A DNA stretch of 64,000 nt from an uncultured Burkholderiales bacterium (lineage in GTDB: Bacteria > Pseudomonadota > Gammaproteobacteria > Burkholderiales > Burkholderiaceae_C): positions 1 through 64,000 of the forward strand of contig CALMYH010000001.1 of the NCBI GenBank assembly GCA_937873395.1, written 5' to 3'. Below, one piece after another: positions 61,342-64,000 of this stretch (position 1 is its first letter; every line of letters starts with the position of its first letter). The position numbers and the translations under genes were made by a program. Below the pieces are notes generated by a model, which saw only the letters and a list, made by a program, of their open reading frames with translations, made no database searches and had not been told where the DNA came from.

Positions 61342-62378
61342 GGAAACTCCGGGTACAGGTTTTGCGATGCATAGGCGTCGGCCGCCGCCCGGGCCAACAG
61401 TTCCAGCAACGCCGACTGTACCGCCTCATCATGCCCGACCAGCAGATGCCCTCCCGCGTCAAACCCCAGGAACCGGGCGTCCCGGATCCGGCTCGCGGTG
61501 TACTCCGCAGCGGCGTAGGTGCCAAAGCCATCGTCGCGCGCACTGATCAGCAGGGTCGGGGCGCTCACCCGGTCCAGCGGAAAGGGACCCAGGCGCTTGC
61601 CCAGGCGGGTGTCGTCGACCAGTCCGGCGGCACGGGCCGAGACCGGCAGGATGCGACGGATCAGTTCGTCCACGCGCGCCTGCTCGCCGGCACTGGCCGA
61701 CCGCAGGTGCTCAGGGGGAGTGGCCAGCAGGTGACGGATCAGCGCATCGCGTGCCAGCTTCTGCGCCGACCAGAACAGGAAGTCCGACCCCAGCAGGCGC
61801 AACAGCCACCGGTCCTTGTCATCCGAAACCGGCGGCGCCGACCCCGGAACGGTGGCCGGCCGGTAGGCAATGGGCACCACCAGCACCAGGGCACTGACCC
61901 GTTGCGGATGGCGGATCGCGGTCTGCAAGACCGACGGCGCGCCGGCCGACATCCCCAGGATGGCCGCGCGTTCGATGCCCAGCGCGTCCATCAGGCAGAC
62001 GTGGGCATCGGCCTGCGCCTCGGGTGAAGCGTCGGCGGGTCGGGGGGTGCGCAGGTAGCCGAAGCGCGAGACGGAGACCACCCGCACGCCCTGGCGGGTC
62101 AGCGGGCGGGCCCAGGCCATGCCCTGGTCATGTCCGCCTCCGCTGCCGTGGACGACCAGCAGGGGCAGGCCTTCTCCGGCGACCTGGACTTCGATCGGGC
62201 CGCAGGCGGTATCCAGCACCTCGCTCCCCTCGGCCGCGAGCGAGGCGGCTTGCGCCAGATCGTGTTCGAAACGCGAACGCACCCAGGCCACGGCCAGCAC
62301 GGCCCACAGCAGGATCAGGAGCAGCACACGCATCGGAGGTTGGGGATCGAGGGCGGTCCGGCGTCGGGAGAGCACCAT
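61338..62378 (-). CDS. Membrane-anchored alpha/beta hydrolase
   Basis: 346 residues from ATG 62378, or 331 from ATG 62333 (MRVLLLILLWAVLAVAWVRS), which begins right at the hydrophobic anchor; neither has a clear ribosome site. Alpha/beta hydrolase core: VVHGSGGGHDQGM, nucleophile in GMSAGAPS, Asp in SARDDGFGTY and His in AGGHLLVGHDEAV. Substrate unknown. Divergent from the M14 gene with 13 bp between the starts, so the two may share a control region. Confidence 0.82.
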   Translation of the reverse strand: MVLSRRRTALDPQPPMRVLLLILLWAVLAVAWVRSRFEHDLAQAASLAAEGSEVLDTACGPIEVQVAGEGLPLLVVHGSGGGHDQGMAWARPLTRQGVRVVSVSRFGYLRTPRPADASPEAQADAHVCLMDALGIERAAILGMSAGAPSVLQTAIRHPQRVSALVLVVPIAYRPATVPGSAPPVSDDKDRWLLRLLGSDFLFWSAQKLARDALIRHLLATPPEHLRSASAGEQARVDELIRRILPVSARAAGLVDDTRLGKRLGPFPLDRVSAPTLLISARDDGFGTYAAAEYTASRIRDARFLGFDAGGHLLVGHDEAVQSALLELLARAAADAYASQNLYPEFP

Positions 62379-62391
62379 AATCTACCCGCAT

Positions 62392-63330
62392 ATGACCCGC
62401 TCAGCCGCATCGAACCCAGCCCCTTTCTACCCCATCGGCACGCCCGGCCAGGCCTGGGGACCCGCTGAAATGGCCCGGTGGCGAGCCAGGCAGCAGCGTC
62501 TGCGCAGCCACGCGGACGACGTGCTGCGTGCGCTGGATCGCTTGCGTGAGCATCTGGACGTGCTCACCTACGGCGAGCTGGAGTACGGCGAGGAACGCTA
62601 TCCGCTGCACGCCGTTCGGCTGGGTGACTGGCCATCGGACCGGCCGGCCGTGCTGGTGACGGGCGGCGTGCACGGCTACGAGACCAGCGGCGTCCACGGC
62701 GCCTTGCATTTCCTGGAACACCATGCGCACACATTCGCCGATCGGGTTCGCTTGCTGGTGGTGCCCTGTGTCAGCCCCTGGGCCTACGAGCGGATCCAAC
62801 GCTGGAACTACCACGCGGTCGATCCCAACCGGTCGTTCCGCCACCCGAGCCCGGCGCCCGAGGCAGCGGCGCTCATGTCCCTGGTGGAGCCCTGGAAGGG
62901 ACAGTTCCTCGCCCATGTCGACCTGCACGAGACCACCGACACCGACGAAAGCGAATACCGGCCGGCCAAGGCGGCGCGCGACGGCGAGCCGTTCGAGCCG
63001 GGCAGCATTCCCGACGGCTTCTACCTCGTGGATGACACCGAAAACCCGCAACCCGACTTCCAGCGCGCCATCCTTGCGGCGGTCGAGCAGGTCACCCACA
63101 TTGCACCGGCCGACGCGAACGGCGACATCATCGGGTCTGCGGCCGTGGACCGCGGCGTGATCCGCTACCCGTTGCGCGAGCTGGGCCTGTGTGCGGGCAT
63201 GACCGGTGCGCGTTACACGACCACCACCGAGGTCTATCCCGACAGTCCGCTCGTCACACCAGACCAGTGCAACCGGGCGCAGGCGGTGGCGGTCGATGCG
63301 GCCATCCGGTTCGTGCTGGGCAATGCCTGA
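62392..63330 (+). CDS. M14-family zinc carboxypeptidase-like protein
   Basis: 312 residues from ATG 62392. Zn ligands in GGVHGYETSG (His94, Glu97) and HVDLHETTDT (His179 or nearby), and DPNRSFR (144-150) with the Arg that binds the substrate carboxylate. Belongs to the M14 group related to succinylglutamate desuccinylase/aspartoacylase, or to small peptide carboxypeptidases. Contains no signal peptide, so likely cytosolic. Followed with 1 bp gap by pcp, so a peptide-degrading pair is plausible. Confidence 0.85.
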   Translation: MTRSAASNPAPFYPIGTPGQAWGPAEMARWRARQQRLRSHADDVLRALDRLREHLDVLTYGELEYGEERYPLHAVRLGDWPSDRPAVLVTGGVHGYETSGVHGALHFLEHHAHTFADRVRLLVVPCVSPWAYERIQRWNYHAVDPNRSFRHPSPAPEAAALMSLVEPWKGQFLAHVDLHETTDTDESEYRPAKAARDGEPFEPGSIPDGFYLVDDTENPQPDFQRAILAAVEQVTHIAPADANGDIIGSAAVDRGVIRYPLRELGLCAGMTGARYTTTTEVYPDSPLVTPDQCNRAQAVAVDAAIRFVLGNA

Positions 63331-63331
63331 C

Positions 63332-64000
63332 ATGCCTTCGCTCCGGTCGCCAGCCGCTCCGGCGGTGTCGGATCCCTGCGTCCTCCTGACCGGCTTCGAT
63401 CCGTTCGGGGGGGCCACTGAAAACCCCAGCGCGCTGGCCGTCCGTGCCCTGCACCGGGAGCGGATTGAGGGTCGGCGGGTGGCGGCGGTGGAACTGCCGA
63501 CCGAGTTCGGCCGGGCGCGGCGGGTGCTCGACATCTGGCTGGATCAACTCAGACCCGAACTGGTCGTGTGCGTCGGTCAGGCCGGTGGCCGTCCGGGCAT
63601 TTCGATCGAGCGGGTGGCCATCAACGTAGACGACGCCCCCATGCCGGACAACGCGGGGATCCGACCGGTGGACGAGCCGGTGGTGCCGGGTGGCCCGGTC
63701 GCCTACTTCAGTTCCCTGCCGATCAAGGCGATCCGGCAGGCGCTGCTGGCCGAAGGTCTGCCGGCCGAGGTCTCACAGACCGCCGGCACCTTCGTCTGCA
63801 ACCACGTCTTCTACGGCCTGATGCACCGTCTGGCCACCCACCCGGGGCTGCAGCATGCCCGGGGTGGTTTTGTGCACGTGCCGTGGATGCGCGGGCAGGG
63901 ACAGCCCAGCCTGCCTCTGGAGACGATCATTCATGGCCTGCGCGTGCTGCTGCACACGGCCCTGGCTTGCCGGCAGGACATCCGTCTGGCTGCGGGCAGC
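63332..64000 (+). CDS. pcp: Pyroglutamyl-peptidase I (truncated by window end)
   Basis: Starts at ATG 63332, 1 bp after the M14 stop, and runs off the window without stop (223 codons visible; Pcp is about 215 residues, so little is missing). TGFDPFGGATENPS is the diagnostic opening, and the catalytic triad is visible: Glu93 in SIERVAIN, Cys156 in TAGTFVCNHVFY and His182 in GFVHVPW. Removes N-terminal pyroglutamate from peptides in the cytoplasm; coupled with the M14 gene. Confidence 0.93.
   Translation, partial: MPSLRSPAAPAVSDPCVLLTGFDPFGGATENPSALAVRALHRERIEGRRVAAVELPTEFGRARRVLDIWLDQLRPELVVCVGQAGGRPGISIERVAINVDDAPMPDNAGIRPVDEPVVPGGPVAYFSSLPIKAIRQALLAEGLPAEVSQTAGTFVCNHVFYGLMHRLATHPGLQHARGGFVHVPWMRGQGQPSLPLETIIHGLRVLLHTALACRQDIRLAAGS

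Overview
Organism. The window is mostly very G+C-rich DNA, densely packed with short intergenic gaps and many 4-bp (ATGA or GTGA) start/stop overlaps. Its families (RavA/ViaA, DUF1415, DUF1631, DUF2189, BktB-type thiolase, AcuI, proteobacterial GshA, EttA) are typical of Betaproteobacteria. The best guess is a Burkholderiales member, probably Comamonadaceae-like; no rRNA or other decisive marker is present, so this is inference. I saw no tRNA, rRNA, CRISPR array or insertion sequence. No gene-free stretch exceeds about 300 bases.

Layout. (1) 1-2.0 kb: the end of an integron cassette array, visibly more A+T-rich than the rest. It has two convincing 60-bp attC sites and a third degenerate one, and carries a protein with a phage-head-like C-terminus, a HEPN-domain protein and a DUF2939 protein. 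(2) 2.1-20.6 kb: housekeeping genes (GapN-like dehydrogenase, acyltransferase, PdxH, ChaC, OmpA-like protein, L,D-transpeptidase), an H-NOX plus hybrid histidine kinase pair expected to sense NO, glyoxalase I, an SDR, RhlE, EttA, DUF1415, DUF1631 and a TAXI-family binding protein. (3) 20.6-26.5 kb: a seven-gene metal-resistance operon (CDF exporter, Cys/His-rich small protein, TolC-like channel, multicopper oxidase, cupredoxin, DUF411, CusF-like), with a divergent CadR/PbrR-type MerR regulator and a 19-bp-spacer MerR-type promoter. (4) 26.5-45.2 kb: GDPD, acyl-CoA ligase/AcuI, Na/Pi symporter, hemerythrin, a 2OG oxygenase, RavA-ViaA, thiolase, an RluA-family operon, a FecR/OmpA pair, DusC and GshA. 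(5) 45.3-52.1 kb: SRPBCC protein, RbgA/YlqF, AhpD-like and quinone-reductase-like proteins, a thioredoxin-fold lipoprotein, TerB, a DUF938 methyltransferase, a split YeeE/YedE sulfur transporter, TruC and a YedK/HMCES-like protein. (6) 52.2-58.0 kb: a probable catabolic module, MarR and flavin reductase divergent from a NicX-like ring-cleavage dioxygenase, alpha/beta hydrolase, acyl-CoA-dehydrogenase-fold enzyme and CoA ligase. (7) 58.0-64.0 kb: an orphan phage-type tail sheath gene, a metallophosphoesterase, DUF2322, an EcsC-like protein, an alpha/beta hydrolase, an M14 carboxypeptidase-like protein and a pyroglutamyl peptidase cut by the window end.

How the genes work together. The clearest units are the metal operon (cytoplasmic export plus periplasmic oxidation and chaperoning of copper-type metals), the H-NOX/kinase pair, RavA-ViaA, the ligase/AcuI acyl-CoA unit and the NicX-centred module. 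The last is the best candidate for an undescribed system: ring hydroxylation, ring opening and hydrolysis steps of nicotinate/picolinate-type degradation combined with a CoA ligase and a dehydrogenase-fold flavoenzyme. The orphan sheath gene and the cassette-borne HEPN protein also merit a second look.
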